Below, piece after piece: positions 1 to 7,777 of a stretch of 64,000 nt of DNA. Within the stretch, counting starts at the first letter, position 1. Every line of letters begins with the position of its first letter. The translations under genes and the position numbers were made by a program. Origin of the DNA: Cyanobacteria bacterium SZAS-4 (GTDB lineage: Bacteria > Cyanobacteriota > Vampirovibrionia > Obscuribacterales > Obscuribacteraceae). The stretch lies in assembly GCA_018266255.1 (NCBI GenBank), contig JAFEAT010000007.1, positions 372,001 to 436,000 of the forward strand, read 5' to 3'. The notes beneath the pieces were generated by a model. It did not search any database. It saw nothing but the letters and a program-made list of their open reading frames with translations, and was not told where the DNA came from.

Positions 1-300
1 GGCGAACATGAACGGCTGCTGAGCGGTTAACTGATTTGCCTGCCCATTCTTCAAAGCCTCGATATAAGGATGCAAGTCTTCGTACTTGTTGGCGCCCACA
101 TGATTTTGATAATCGGCAATCGATCTGATCTGGTCGAACTTGTGTTTCTTTCCAAAAACGGTGTTTTCGTTGTCTCGAATAATCTGTAACAGCTTTTGTT
201 CTTGCGCCTGTCGTGGATTTCTCATAGCGGCGTTGAAACGCTTGACGTGAGTCGAAGCACGAAACAATTGACCGGCAGAAATATCTAGGTTCTTAAACAA
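1..300 (-). CDS. GH3-family acyl-amide synthetase, N-terminal part (cut by window edge)
   Basis: The minus strand reads open from position 300 to the window edge. The 100 visible residues resemble the N-terminus of GH3-superfamily proteins: a helix, then NTVFGKKH, a YQNHV-like segment, and a stretch ending PFMFA just where the family's nucleotide-binding SGT motif should begin outside the window. GH3 enzymes activate a carboxylate with ATP and join it to an amino acid; bacterial members are poorly characterised. The reading frame is the same as that of the upstream epimerase, closed by the epimerase TGA at 310-312. The first usable start is TTG at 298-300 behind GAGG. An internal ATG at residue 26 is possible but has no better ribosome site. 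It is the third gene of a hydrolase-epimerase-GH3 operon. The family call is from recognised motifs only. Confidence 0.7.
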   Translation of the reverse strand, partial: MFKNLDISAGQLFRASTHVKRFNAAMRNPRQAQEQKLLQIIRDNENTVFGKKHKFDQIRSIADYQNHVGANKYEDLHPYIEALKNGQANQLTAQQPFMFA

Positions 301-309
301 ATTTTTGCC

Positions 310-1560
310 TCATACGATGCGCTCTGGAACGAGCGGTGGCTGGAGATCACTTACGGTTTCTGGATTGATGAACTGTTGCAAGCGCTGATTCTTGACGTTA
401 ACACCTAAGCCTGATGTTTTTAGGACTTTTCCTTTACCACCAAAACCCACATTTAAGTTTTCGTCGGTAATGTCTTGCTTGAGGAGAAAGAAGTTGTTCG
501 AGCCTTCATAATTTTCGAAGCGCGGTTCGATAGCGGCGTACGCCCTTCCTGCAGCGCTGAGTATGCCACTCTCGCCCACCTGAGCGCCCATGTGGCAGGC
601 GATCCCATGCTGGCGGGCGATCTCTGATATTTGACGAGCAGCGAGTATGCCACCCACTTTCGAGATGCGTATATTGAAGGCACTAACAATTTTGTTCTCA
701 GCTAAATAGCGAGCGTCATCTACTGTACACAATGATTCATCCGCCAGAACTTGCTCAGGGAGAATTTTGGTGATAGCGGCCAGCTCTTCAAGTCGATCGG
801 CCGGTATTGGTTGTTCATATGATTTGACGCCGTAATTGCGCATCTGTTCCGCTGCATGAATGGTCTGATCGAATGTCCAGGCGCAGTTGGCATCGACTCT
901 GATCGCAACGCCTGAACCGAGCACCGATCTGGCAATGCGCAGGCGATGTAAATCCAGTTCAAGGTCTTTACCCACCTTAATCTTTACAGTTTTGAAGCCG
1001 TACGCTTTGTAAAACCACAGAATCGCTGCTAATGCTTTTTTACCGCCAAACGGTACAACCGCACCGTAGGTGATGGCATCTGGGATCTCATGTCGTACAT
1101 CAGTGCCAGTCAAATCGCTGCCAGTCAAATCGCTGCCTGCGCCAGTCACATCACTGCTAAGAACGAGTTCGGATACCGTTTTGCCAGCGCACTTACCGGC
1201 GGCATCCAGTAAAGCCAACTCCAGCGCACACCAAGATGCTCCTTGCGGACGACCATGCAACTTGAGCTGAGCCCAAGAACTACTCAATATTTCGATAATT
1301 TCTGCCGGTCGTTGAAAGCTCCGACCGAGCAGCAATGGCGCGTACTCTTTCGCGACTGCGGACAGCGCTCCAGCCGGATTCTCTCCTGTAACGTAGTCTC
1401 TCGGAATACCCTCACCAAATCCAACATAAGTTTTCGCACCATCTTGAATCGTCACTCGAACAATCAGATTTTCTGAGTGGTCGCGTGCGGCCAGGCTATG
1501 CTTGAACGACAAGCGAAATGGCAGGGTAATCAAAAATGAGTCAATTGAATTTATCTTCAT
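310..1560 (-). CDS. Enolase-superfamily dipeptide (L-Ala-D/L-Glu type) epimerase
   Basis: A 416-residue member of the muconate-lactonizing/dipeptide-epimerase branch of the enolase superfamily. Family members epimerise the C-terminal residue of dipeptides such as L-Ala-L-Glu, often in peptidoglycan-peptide recycling. Visible catalytic elements are the TVKIKVG base motif (K193, K195), metal ligands D223 (RVDAN), E249 (YEQP) and D274 (LADES), the second base K301 (KVGG), and GESGI near the C-terminus. Residues 137-153 are an extra threonine/glycine/aspartate loop built from 15-bp DNA repeats (SDLTG units); this is not typical of the family. The start ATG at 1558-1560 overlaps the stop of the upstream hydrolase as ATGA, so translation is likely coupled. 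An in-frame extension of 11 residues upstream looks non-coding. The substrate cannot be read from sequence. Confidence 0.85.
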   Translation of the reverse strand: MKINSIDSFLITLPFRLSFKHSLAARDHSENLIVRVTIQDGAKTYVGFGEGIPRDYVTGENPAGALSAVAKEYAPLLLGRSFQRPAEIIEILSSSWAQLKLHGRPQGASWCALELALLDAAGKCAGKTVSELVLSSDVTGAGSDLTGSDLTGTDVRHEIPDAITYGAVVPFGGKKALAAILWFYKAYGFKTVKIKVGKDLELDLHRLRIARSVLGSGVAIRVDANCAWTFDQTIHAAEQMRNYGVKSYEQPIPADRLEELAAITKILPEQVLADESLCTVDDARYLAENKIVSAFNIRISKVGGILAARQISEIARQHGIACHMGAQVGESGILSAAGRAYAAIEPRFENYEGSNNFFLLKQDITDENLNVGFGGKGKVLKTSGLGVNVKNQRLQQFINPETVSDLQPPLVPERIV

Positions 1561-2519
1561 GCCACCGCACCTGGTGCGCGAGCGCCAATCCACTCGACTA
1601 ATAGTTGGCAGTACTGCTCGAACCAGATTGGATCAAACTCGATGCTGTGAGCGGCTTCTGAGAAAATTTTCTTGTGCGTATCTGCAGCCTTTACTCTTGC
1701 AAACCACCGGTCTAATGCAGCGACGTCGACGATCTCATCTTTGCCAGATTCGATCAAGAGAGTCGGCAATAACAACTTGTCAGACGCTGACTTCGCCTTG
1801 AGCGTGAGCAGGAATTGTTCAAAGAAAAACCTCTTTGTAGCTTTGAGTAAACGCAAGGGGTCCTTTTTGATGAATTCCAAATAAGTGGGATCTTGAGTAA
1901 ACATCGTCGGTTCTATTGGGATATCCAAACTTGCTCGTGAGCGCTGGTCACCTCCTAGCACAGACATACCGATGTCGAGTTTGGTGCGCCAGTCAAAGTC
2001 TACTTTAGTATGAATTGCGGGGCAGATGAGAATCAATCCAGCTATAGATGGGAGCGGCGCCCCGTCGGTGCTTTTGTAATCGCTACTAGCCAGCACGGCG
2101 GCCGGCTTGCCGCCCCAACAGTTGCCAATCAAAATGATTGGTTTACCGGCGTTTTCAACAGCGACCAGCCGTAAGATTATTTCAATGTCAGCAAGGAGAG
2201 CTTTGTAGCTGCTCAGATGCCCTCGCTCTTTATTATTTAAGCCAGCTCCGCGGCGATCTGGTGCATATACGCCAATACCATTTCGAGATAGCACTCGGGC
2301 AGTATTTTGAAACCACTGGCTATGTCCCTCAATTCCATGCAAATAAACTGCAACTGGAAAGCTGGCACGACCGGGCCAAACACGGCAAGCAAGCAGCTGT
2401 TCATCAACTCCCGAGATCAAGCGAACTTGCTCAGGTTGTACCAGCGCATCTGACTGGAAGCCTGTCTCAAGCTCTGCTTTCAAGTCTGGCAGCGGAATTG
2501 ATGCTAAATCTTTCGACAC
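1557..2519 (-). CDS. Alpha/beta hydrolase (lysophospholipase/monoglyceride-lipase-like) with Cys nucleophile
   Basis: A 320-residue alpha/beta-hydrolase of the serine-aminopeptidase S33 or lysophospholipase type. It has the oxyanion segment HGIEGHS (61-67), the APDRRGAG turn (86-93), a nucleophile elbow GNCWGG (132-137), an acidic residue in SGKDE (261) and a late histidine in AAHSIEFD (291). The elbow carries cysteine (C134) where most relatives have serine, as in dienelactone hydrolases. No signal peptide is seen, so it should be cytoplasmic. Start is GTG at 2517-2519. The stop overlaps the epimerase start by ATGA, making this the first gene of the three-gene operon. A thioester- or lactone-cleaving role would suit a cysteine nucleophile, but that is inference. 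Confidence 0.8.
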   Translation of the reverse strand: MSKDLASIPLPDLKAELETGFQSDALVQPEQVRLISGVDEQLLACRVWPGRASFPVAVYLHGIEGHSQWFQNTARVLSRNGIGVYAPDRRGAGLNNKERGHLSSYKALLADIEIILRLVAVENAGKPIILIGNCWGGKPAAVLASSDYKSTDGAPLPSIAGLILICPAIHTKVDFDWRTKLDIGMSVLGGDQRSRASLDIPIEPTMFTQDPTYLEFIKKDPLRLLKATKRFFFEQFLLTLKAKSASDKLLLPTLLIESGKDEIVDVAALDRWFARVKAADTHKKIFSEAAHSIEFDPIWFEQYCQLLVEWIGARAPGAVA

Positions 2520-2735
2520 CGATTCGCTTTACTCCCATGATTATCAAAAAGAAGTCGCAAGTTGTGATGACCATAACGAGCGCTAATGGTGCAGCTCGCT
2601 TGAGTTTATCACCTCTTTGCTTCCATCCGGCTCCATTGATTACGAATCATTAGCAATACAGCTAAAAATGGCTGAACATTAGCTTCTTGAAACGTGGTCA
2701 AGCGGCTCGCGTAGTAAAGTATTCATTTGGATTAC

Positions 2736-3486
2736 GTGACTAAATTAAAGGATGTTCACTATGCGGCGCTTGCCAGGCTGGATGCCGAGCTTACTTCGCC
2801 AAATCAGCTGGGGCTGCTCGAACAGCTCGATTTTTGAGTCTCATGAAGACACGATAGAAACGTTCCAGTCAGGTCGCATTTGCTGCAGACAGCTGTGGCA
2901 TTTCATTCAAGAATTACCAGCCAACATTGCCTCAGTCAGAGATGCCTTGCCGCCTCAGATGGACGCTGCGCGACTTCTGCTCAGCGAACTTGCCGATGAT
3001 GAACGTATTTATCAAAAATTGTTCGTTAAGCAATGTCAACTTGCCCGCCTAAATCCCGAGGAACTTGCGTTAGAAACACCAAGTCTTTCAACTCAACGGC
3101 TTTGTGAAGTTATGCGCGGTTTTTGTCAAAGTGGAAACTATTTAGATGGAATTTTGGCAATCGTCACAGCAGAACTTGCAGCGACGGCATTTTGTCGATC
3201 CGCTTTGCCTCTCTTCGAAAAATATTTCGCCGCGTGCGGTGCATCGTATTCGGCAGAAGAGATCGAGGAAGGTCTAGAATGGCTGCATCTGCACACCAAG
3301 CCGCATACGAAGCACGCATTATGGTTAAAGAGAATGCTCGGCGATCTCGACCTACAGTCATCCGACCAACTGCCCATACAAGTAGAAACCATGCTCCATG
3401 CAGTTTTCGCTTTTCTAGAGTGTCCAACACCTGAGACGCTGCCAAGCAAAAAAGACCTTAGTCTGGCTCAACATAAACGAGGATAG
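2736..3486 (+). CDS. Heme-oxygenase-fold (TenA/iron-containing redox enzyme-like) protein with apparent frameshift
   Basis: The second part of this gene reads as an all-helical heme-oxygenase-like protein: ARLLLSELADDERIYQ, then GILAIVTAELAATAF, then HTKPHTKHALWLK, giving the spaced E/H pattern of TenA, PqqC and Haem_oxygenas_2 proteins. The continuous reading frame from 2752 has an unnatural first 25 residues. A second frame starting GTG at 2736 gives natural-looking helical sequence (LKDVHYAALARLDAEL) up to a TGA at 2835-2837 beside a run of five Ts (2831-2835). Removing one T joins the two frames smoothly. I therefore read one gene of about 249 codons broken by a +1 shift: a real mutation, a slippery site or a base-calling error. 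It lies 10 bp before the next gene, with which it is probably cotranscribed. Function unknown. Confidence 0.6.
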
Positions 3487-3496
3487 GAATTTGAAC

Positions 3497-4267
3497 ATGA
3501 GCGGTAAAACCGTGAGCAAAACAACCGTAGCAGTGACACTGTGCGTGATGGCACTGTCCAGCATCTTCGCACCAGGTGCGTCGGCTCGCGGCAAAAAAGA
3601 ATTGCTCGGCAACGCTGCGGGTTTGTCGTTGTCTCGAGACACATTCGCCACCACTATGAAAGACGGAAAGCCCATCATCGACTCATGGTTAAAAGCATCC
3701 GATGCGCTGAACAGCTACCAGTTCAACTACCAAATGACTTGCTATAAAAGCGATGGAACGGTGACAGACACAGGCAACCTCTGGTTCAAGAAGAAGAGGC
3801 TTCTGCGCATCGAACAGACAGGTGGACCAAAGAAAGGTTCAGTAGCTGTGTTGCAAGCCGACGGCAAAGTGAAAGCGCACCCAGGCGGCGCACTCAAATT
3901 CTTCTCGGCGACATTGGCACCAGACAGCAATATGCTGCTCTCAGCGAATGGATGGCCTATGGTCAAGTCAGACTTCGTTTCATTAGCAGAGGCAGTGGAA
4001 GGCTATATCAAAGGTGGGGATTACCCACGGATGACCGAAACGCCGGTGCAAGTTCCAAATCGCACCGAGAAAGTAAACGTGTTCGAGCTCTACAAAGGTG
4101 GGCCAAACGGTGCTCTCTTTAAACGAGCATTTTTTGATCCAGAGACTAACTTGCCTGTCGAATGGTGGGATTACAAAGATGGAACTTTGTGGGCGCACAG
4201 CACTTGGAGCAATTTCAAAGCAGCTAATCTATCAGATAACGTTTTCACGCTTAAGGGGGACAACTAA
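3497..4267 (+). CDS. Secreted LolA-like / DUF1571-like protein
   Basis: A 256-residue exported protein. Residues 1-31 form a signal peptide (basic start, hydrophobic core VAVTLCVMALSSIFA, cleavage near ASA-RG). The mature part starts with a helix and then alternates beta strands, as in outer-membrane lipoprotein carrier folds: SYQFNYQMTCYKS, LWFKKKRLLRIEQ, FFDPETNLPVEWWDY and AHSTWSNFK near the end, the usual layout of LolA-like and DUF1571 proteins. It probably acts in the periplasm; a ligand is not evident. ATG at 3497 has AGGA eight bases upstream, better than the in-frame TTG at 3491. The next gene starts directly after its stop, so the two are cotranscribed. Confidence 0.65.
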   Translation: MSGKTVSKTTVAVTLCVMALSSIFAPGASARGKKELLGNAAGLSLSRDTFATTMKDGKPIIDSWLKASDALNSYQFNYQMTCYKSDGTVTDTGNLWFKKKRLLRIEQTGGPKKGSVAVLQADGKVKAHPGGALKFFSATLAPDSNMLLSANGWPMVKSDFVSLAEAVEGYIKGGDYPRMTETPVQVPNRTEKVNVFELYKGGPNGALFKRAFFDPETNLPVEWWDYKDGTLWAHSTWSNFKAANLSDNVFTLKGDN

Positions 4268-4915
4268 GTGGCAATTAACACTCCTTCACTGGTGGCACTG
4301 AGCCTGCTAGGAATAGGCGCACTAATATCCGCTCCAGTGTTAATTAAGGGATTCACGCGCAGAGGCACTGGTGTCAAATACGAACAAAACTTCCTCATCC
4401 AGCGCGCACCACAGCTGATGTCACTTGCGAATGTCATTATTATCAGTGTCAGCTTCCTCACCTACATGGGAGTTCTACCTCCGAGTCTGGTGCCAATCTT
4501 CGCATTGACAGCGGGCGAACCATCCGGACTGGTGAGCATTATGTCGTGGACAGGCTGTGTGATACTGCTGAGCGGTCTGGTCTTCATGATTGGCGGCTGG
4601 TATTCGCTAGGCGAAATGTTCTCGACTGACGCCGAGGTTATGGACAATCACGCTGTGCGCGACACGGGCTTGTTGAGTCTGGTAATGCACCCGGCCTACT
4701 CTGGCATCATCCAATCGCTACTAGGCTCGTCTCTTGCGTCCACGTCAGTTCTGGGAGCACTGTTTACCTTGTGCGTGGTCGCCCCGCTCTGGCTACGTCG
4801 AGCCAAGTATGAAGAGCAATTGCTGATCGAGAATTTAGGACAAAGCTATAAAGATTACGCAGAGAATATGAAGTGGCGCAGATTAGTGCCGCGATTCTTC
4901 CCAATCGGCGTGTAA
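4268..4915 (+). CDS. Isoprenylcysteine carboxyl methyltransferase (ICMT)-like membrane protein
   Basis: A 215-residue integral membrane protein with about five hydrophobic segments (7-25, 52-72, 78-90, 96-115, 155-175). Its C-terminal half has the ICMT/PEMT signature: a histidine before PAYSG (HPAYSG, about 143-148), a hydrophobic hairpin, then RRAKYEEQLL, Y-x2-Y and RLVPRF. Such proteins methylate a terminal carboxylate or lipid head group with S-adenosylmethionine at the membrane; many bacterial ones have no known substrate. Start is GTG at 4268, immediately after the TAA of the preceding gene, with AAGGGGGA inside the preceding coding end as ribosome site. The coupling suggests a joint envelope-related task. 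Confidence 0.7.
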   Translation: MAINTPSLVALSLLGIGALISAPVLIKGFTRRGTGVKYEQNFLIQRAPQLMSLANVIIISVSFLTYMGVLPPSLVPIFALTAGEPSGLVSIMSWTGCVILLSGLVFMIGGWYSLGEMFSTDAEVMDNHAVRDTGLLSLVMHPAYSGIIQSLLGSSLASTSVLGALFTLCVVAPLWLRRAKYEEQLLIENLGQSYKDYAENMKWRRLVPRFFPIGV

Positions 4916-5215
4916 AAAATCTCGCACTACCTGCTTGGCTTTTCTTTATCTCCGACAATCAAACTTTTGTAAAAGCGTGATCATCTCTATTTCGGGAAAT
5001 CATGCGTCATCCCAATCGTCAGGTGATCCGACATGCCACTGAGCCTGGTTGCACCTGCGAAACTTCGTCTGTGCTCTTCATTGATCAACTTGCCAACCTC
5101 AGTTTTTTCTAATTGAGCCACGGTTGCAATCCACTGACAATGGGCTATGGTAGTCTAGTTATCAAGTAAAAGGAAACGCTGACACCAGGCTTCTTTAGTC
5201 AGCATTGGAGAATTC
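4916..5215. other. Intergenic gap with no clear feature
   Basis: About 300 bases between two plus-strand genes. No reading frame, RNA gene or strong stem-loop stands out. A weak promoter-like pair (TTGCAA, 16 bases, TATGGT) lies roughly 60-90 bases before the downstream start, and TTGGAG at 5205-5210 is the ribosome site of the next gene. Confidence 0.4.
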
Positions 5216-5878
5216 TTGAACCAGCATTCGAGCCGTTCGGCAAAGATCCGAGTCACCGTTTCAACCTGTGCGGTTCTGCTTTTGTCTCTGAGCGCGCAAA
5301 CTCCTGGACAGGCGTTTAAGTTTCCTGGACAAAAGGCTAGCACCACCACTAAAGAAACATCGGGAACCGAAGCGCCCAAGTTATTGGATGTTGTCGATAA
5401 GCCTGCTTCGGAGAAACAACGAATTCAATCAAAGATTTTGATCAAAGCACCACCAGAAGTAGTCTGGTTTTCAGTGCATGAAGAGCGAAAACATGATCCA
5501 GACATTGCATACAGCAAAGTGTTGGAACAGGGTGTAAACGAGCAGAAACTTGAACAGAAATTCTGTTTGCTCCCTGTGATTGGATCTGCCACGTGTGTAA
5601 TGCACCACACTGAAGTGCCAAACCAAAGAATCGACTACAAACTATTGAAATCAGACCACTTCAAAGCCATGGAAGGAAGTTGGGTTTTCACACCAGCAGA
5701 AAATGGCAAGGCGACCGTGCTGGAATTATCGACACACCTCGATATGGGAGTGCCTGTGCCAAAGATGATTTTCAACAATCTGACACAGAAGAAATTAGAT
5801 AAGCGTTTGGCTCACATCAAAGAAATGGCCGAAGGCATGCACTCGAAAGTAGCGGCCGGAACTGCTAAAACCGAGTAA
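5216..5878 (+). CDS. Secreted START/SRPBCC-like (polyketide-cyclase fold) protein
   Basis: A 220-residue protein with an N-terminal signal peptide (core VSTCAVLLLSLSAQ, cleavage near residue 32), a short polar linker with a TTTKETSGTEAP stretch, and then an SRPBCC-type domain: KILIKAPPEVVWFSVHEERKH (about 73-93) is the usual first strand plus helix, and the domain ends in a long amphipathic helix (QKKLDKRLAHIKEMAEGM). Start codon is TTG at 5216 with GGAG five bases upstream; no in-frame ATG precedes the signal peptide core. The fold binds hydrophobic ligands, so a periplasmic lipid-binding role is possible but not shown. Confidence 0.65.
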   Translation: MNQHSSRSAKIRVTVSTCAVLLLSLSAQTPGQAFKFPGQKASTTTKETSGTEAPKLLDVVDKPASEKQRIQSKILIKAPPEVVWFSVHEERKHDPDIAYSKVLEQGVNEQKLEQKFCLLPVIGSATCVMHHTEVPNQRIDYKLLKSDHFKAMEGSWVFTPAENGKATVLELSTHLDMGVPVPKMIFNNLTQKKLDKRLAHIKEMAEGMHSKVAAGTAKTE

Positions 5879-5918
5879 GTTCGCCGCCCTCGAGCAAGTC
5901 GAAGCACCGCCTCCGTAA

Positions 5919-6012
5919 CCTAAGCCGATATCAGCTAGAAGGCTTGAAATTTCGCCAAATCGGATATCAGTTTTGCGCCGAAAAAAAGGACGAAAGGCGA
6001 TATCAGTTTAGT
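5919..6012. repeat. GATATC-centred palindromes, triple copy with 36-bp period
   Basis: Three GATATC cores at 5927-5932, 5963-5968 and 5999-6004 are exactly 36 bp apart. Each is flanked by sequence approaching the consensus TTAARCS-GATATC-RGYTTAA. The locus sits between two convergent genes (stops at 5878 and 6030), so it is not in a promoter position. The spacers between cores are unlike each other. Confidence 0.8.
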
Positions 6013-6029
6013 TTTCGAAACCATCCTAT

Positions 6030-7688
6030 TTAACGGGCGGAGACCTTCTCTGTACCGACACTCAGCTCAATCCTGACGCGAAAACGGTCTTCGAAAAAAC
6101 CCTTCTTTTCGTTCAGTGCCCAAACTTCAGAATGCGAATTTTGCCCCGGTGCGATATTCAAGCTCAGCCTCATCGTTCTCGGCGTCAGTGAATTTCCCGA
6201 AGACTCGTCGAAAGTCACAAGCAAGTTTCGAACGACCTGGCGATGACTACGATCAAGAGCTTCTGCAAGTCTCAAGATGGCTGCCATGTCCCACATCAAT
6301 CTGCGCTCTTCCGGCGCAATGGTGAAATAGGCTTCGTGTGAATCCTTAGGTTCACTGCCTCGATGATATCGAGCGATGCTGGCAATAACTCCGACTTCCT
6401 CCTCCGAATGTCCGAGCATGCCGCCGTGTCGTATCAAATAGTAGGAGTGTTTATGATGTCCATTCCTGCCTATGAACATACCAACATCATGTAGCATCGC
6501 GGCGGACCAGAGCAGATGCCCAACGTCCTCTGAATACTCATGCAAAATACCTTTCGTCTGTAGAAATATCTCGCTTGAAAGTCGAGCTACTTGTTCTGCG
6601 TGCTCAAAGCTTCCGTTGTATTTATCAAGCAAACCATGCACGCTGGCAGACCGTGGGTCTCGGTGGTGCTCGAGTCCGGCCTTCAACCAACCTGTTTGCA
6701 GAAAGCGATCTACAATCACTCCTTCTCGAAGCGCAGCAGAACAAACGATTGTTTCGGTGGCTTTCAGCGAACGCATTGCTTCCAAAAGAACAATTGCACC
6801 TGCTAGTACAGTCTGATTACGATCGGCGCTGACGCCCTTTATCCGGTCTCCTTTGAGCGATGCATCTTCCAAATACTGAACGATATTTTCCAGGCGGTCA
6901 ATGTTCAAGGTCCAACCGTGCAACTCTGCATAAGGCTTCTTCATGCGCTCTCGGTCGATTTTAGCAAGTGCCTGCACTGTGCCAGAAGTGCCGATCAGCT
7001 TGTTGAAGCCGCCTACTGTTTCAACACGTGCGGCTGCAGGTCGAAGAACCCCTCTAACCTCATCATGCAGGTCGCGTATACCGCTTTCAGTCGGCTCACC
7101 CTTCTTGAAAAAGCGCTGTGTTAATCGAGCGGCACCAAGCTTGTATGATTCCGTAAACAGAGTTTGGGCACGATTGCCGACAATAACCTCTGTACTACCA
7201 CCGCCAATATCAACAATGGCGAATGTATCGTCGAGCTCCGGCATACTCCACAAGACGCCCAGGTAGATGAGCCGTGCTTCTTCCTTTCCGGAGATCATTT
7301 TGGCGTCGAGCTTCAGCTCTTGGCGGATGCGCTGCAATACTTCTTCGCCATTTTTTGATTCACGCACAGCCGATGTCGCGACAGCAACGACTGTAGTGGC
7401 GTCATTCTCAGTCGCTTTCTTGAGCATGTCCTTCAAAATGCGTAACGCCGATCTCATCGCCACGTCGTCGATGTAGTGCGCAGAAAGAGCTCGTCTGAAA
7501 AACGGAACCGCTTCCTTCACTTTGACGATTACTTCAAAGTGGTCGCGCTCAGGCGTAGCCTGACAGACCACCATATGGAATGAATTTGTCCCCATGTCTA
7601 TGCAAGCAAAAACAGGTCCCCCTCTAAGGCGGACCCAGGACCCTGTTCGCTTGCTTCTTGGTTTGTTGCTGATCTTACGGCTTTGCAT
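6030..7688 (-). CDS. ppx: Ppx/GppA exopolyphosphatase with C-terminal HD domain
   Basis: A 552-residue Ppx/GppA phosphatase, which removes terminal phosphates from polyphosphate or hydrolyses pppGpp in the cytoplasm. The ASKHA fold is plain: phosphate-1 DMGTNSFHM (31-39), ATSAVRES (104-111), SGKEEARL (133-140), phosphate-2 DIGGGSTEV (160-168) and GTSGT (233-237). An HD-type domain follows, with AAMLHDVGMF (H400, D401) and the HKHSYYLIRH segment typical of the long Ppx class. The first 24 residues are basic and probably disordered. It is divergent from the methyltransferase at 7778 and convergent with the secreted protein before it. A polyphosphate role is likely but GppA activity cannot be excluded. 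Confidence 0.9.
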   Translation of the reverse strand: MQSRKISNKPRSKRTGSWVRLRGGPVFACIDMGTNSFHMVVCQATPERDHFEVIVKVKEAVPFFRRALSAHYIDDVAMRSALRILKDMLKKATENDATTVVAVATSAVRESKNGEEVLQRIRQELKLDAKMISGKEEARLIYLGVLWSMPELDDTFAIVDIGGGSTEVIVGNRAQTLFTESYKLGAARLTQRFFKKGEPTESGIRDLHDEVRGVLRPAAARVETVGGFNKLIGTSGTVQALAKIDRERMKKPYAELHGWTLNIDRLENIVQYLEDASLKGDRIKGVSADRNQTVLAGAIVLLEAMRSLKATETIVCSAALREGVIVDRFLQTGWLKAGLEHHRDPRSASVHGLLDKYNGSFEHAEQVARLSSEIFLQTKGILHEYSEDVGHLLWSAAMLHDVGMFIGRNGHHKHSYYLIRHGGMLGHSEEEVGVIASIARYHRGSEPKDSHEAYFTIAPEERRLMWDMAAILRLAEALDRSHRQVVRNLLVTFDESSGNSLTPRTMRLSLNIAPGQNSHSEVWALNEKKGFFEDRFRVRIELSVGTEKVSAR

Positions 7689-7751
7689 TTGAAGATTCCG
7701 GTTGCCGACTAAATTGTAAGCCGTTGAGCATGCTTGCAGTGCTGAGGTGCA

Positions 7752-7757
7752 TATAAT
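7752..7757 (+). promoter_or_regulatory. Candidate -10 box for the methyltransferase at 7778
   Basis: A perfect TATAAT lies 20 bases before the chosen GTG start, in the gap between divergent genes. No convincing -35 hexamer sits 16-18 bases upstream, so this is a weak call. Confidence 0.3.
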
Positions 7758-7777
7758 TTAGAACAGAAGGTTTGAAA

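Noticed and set aside
5919..6012. GATATC array as a CRISPR
   Set aside because: Repeats of about 20 bp and spacers of 16 bp are too short, only three copies exist, and no cas gene is present.
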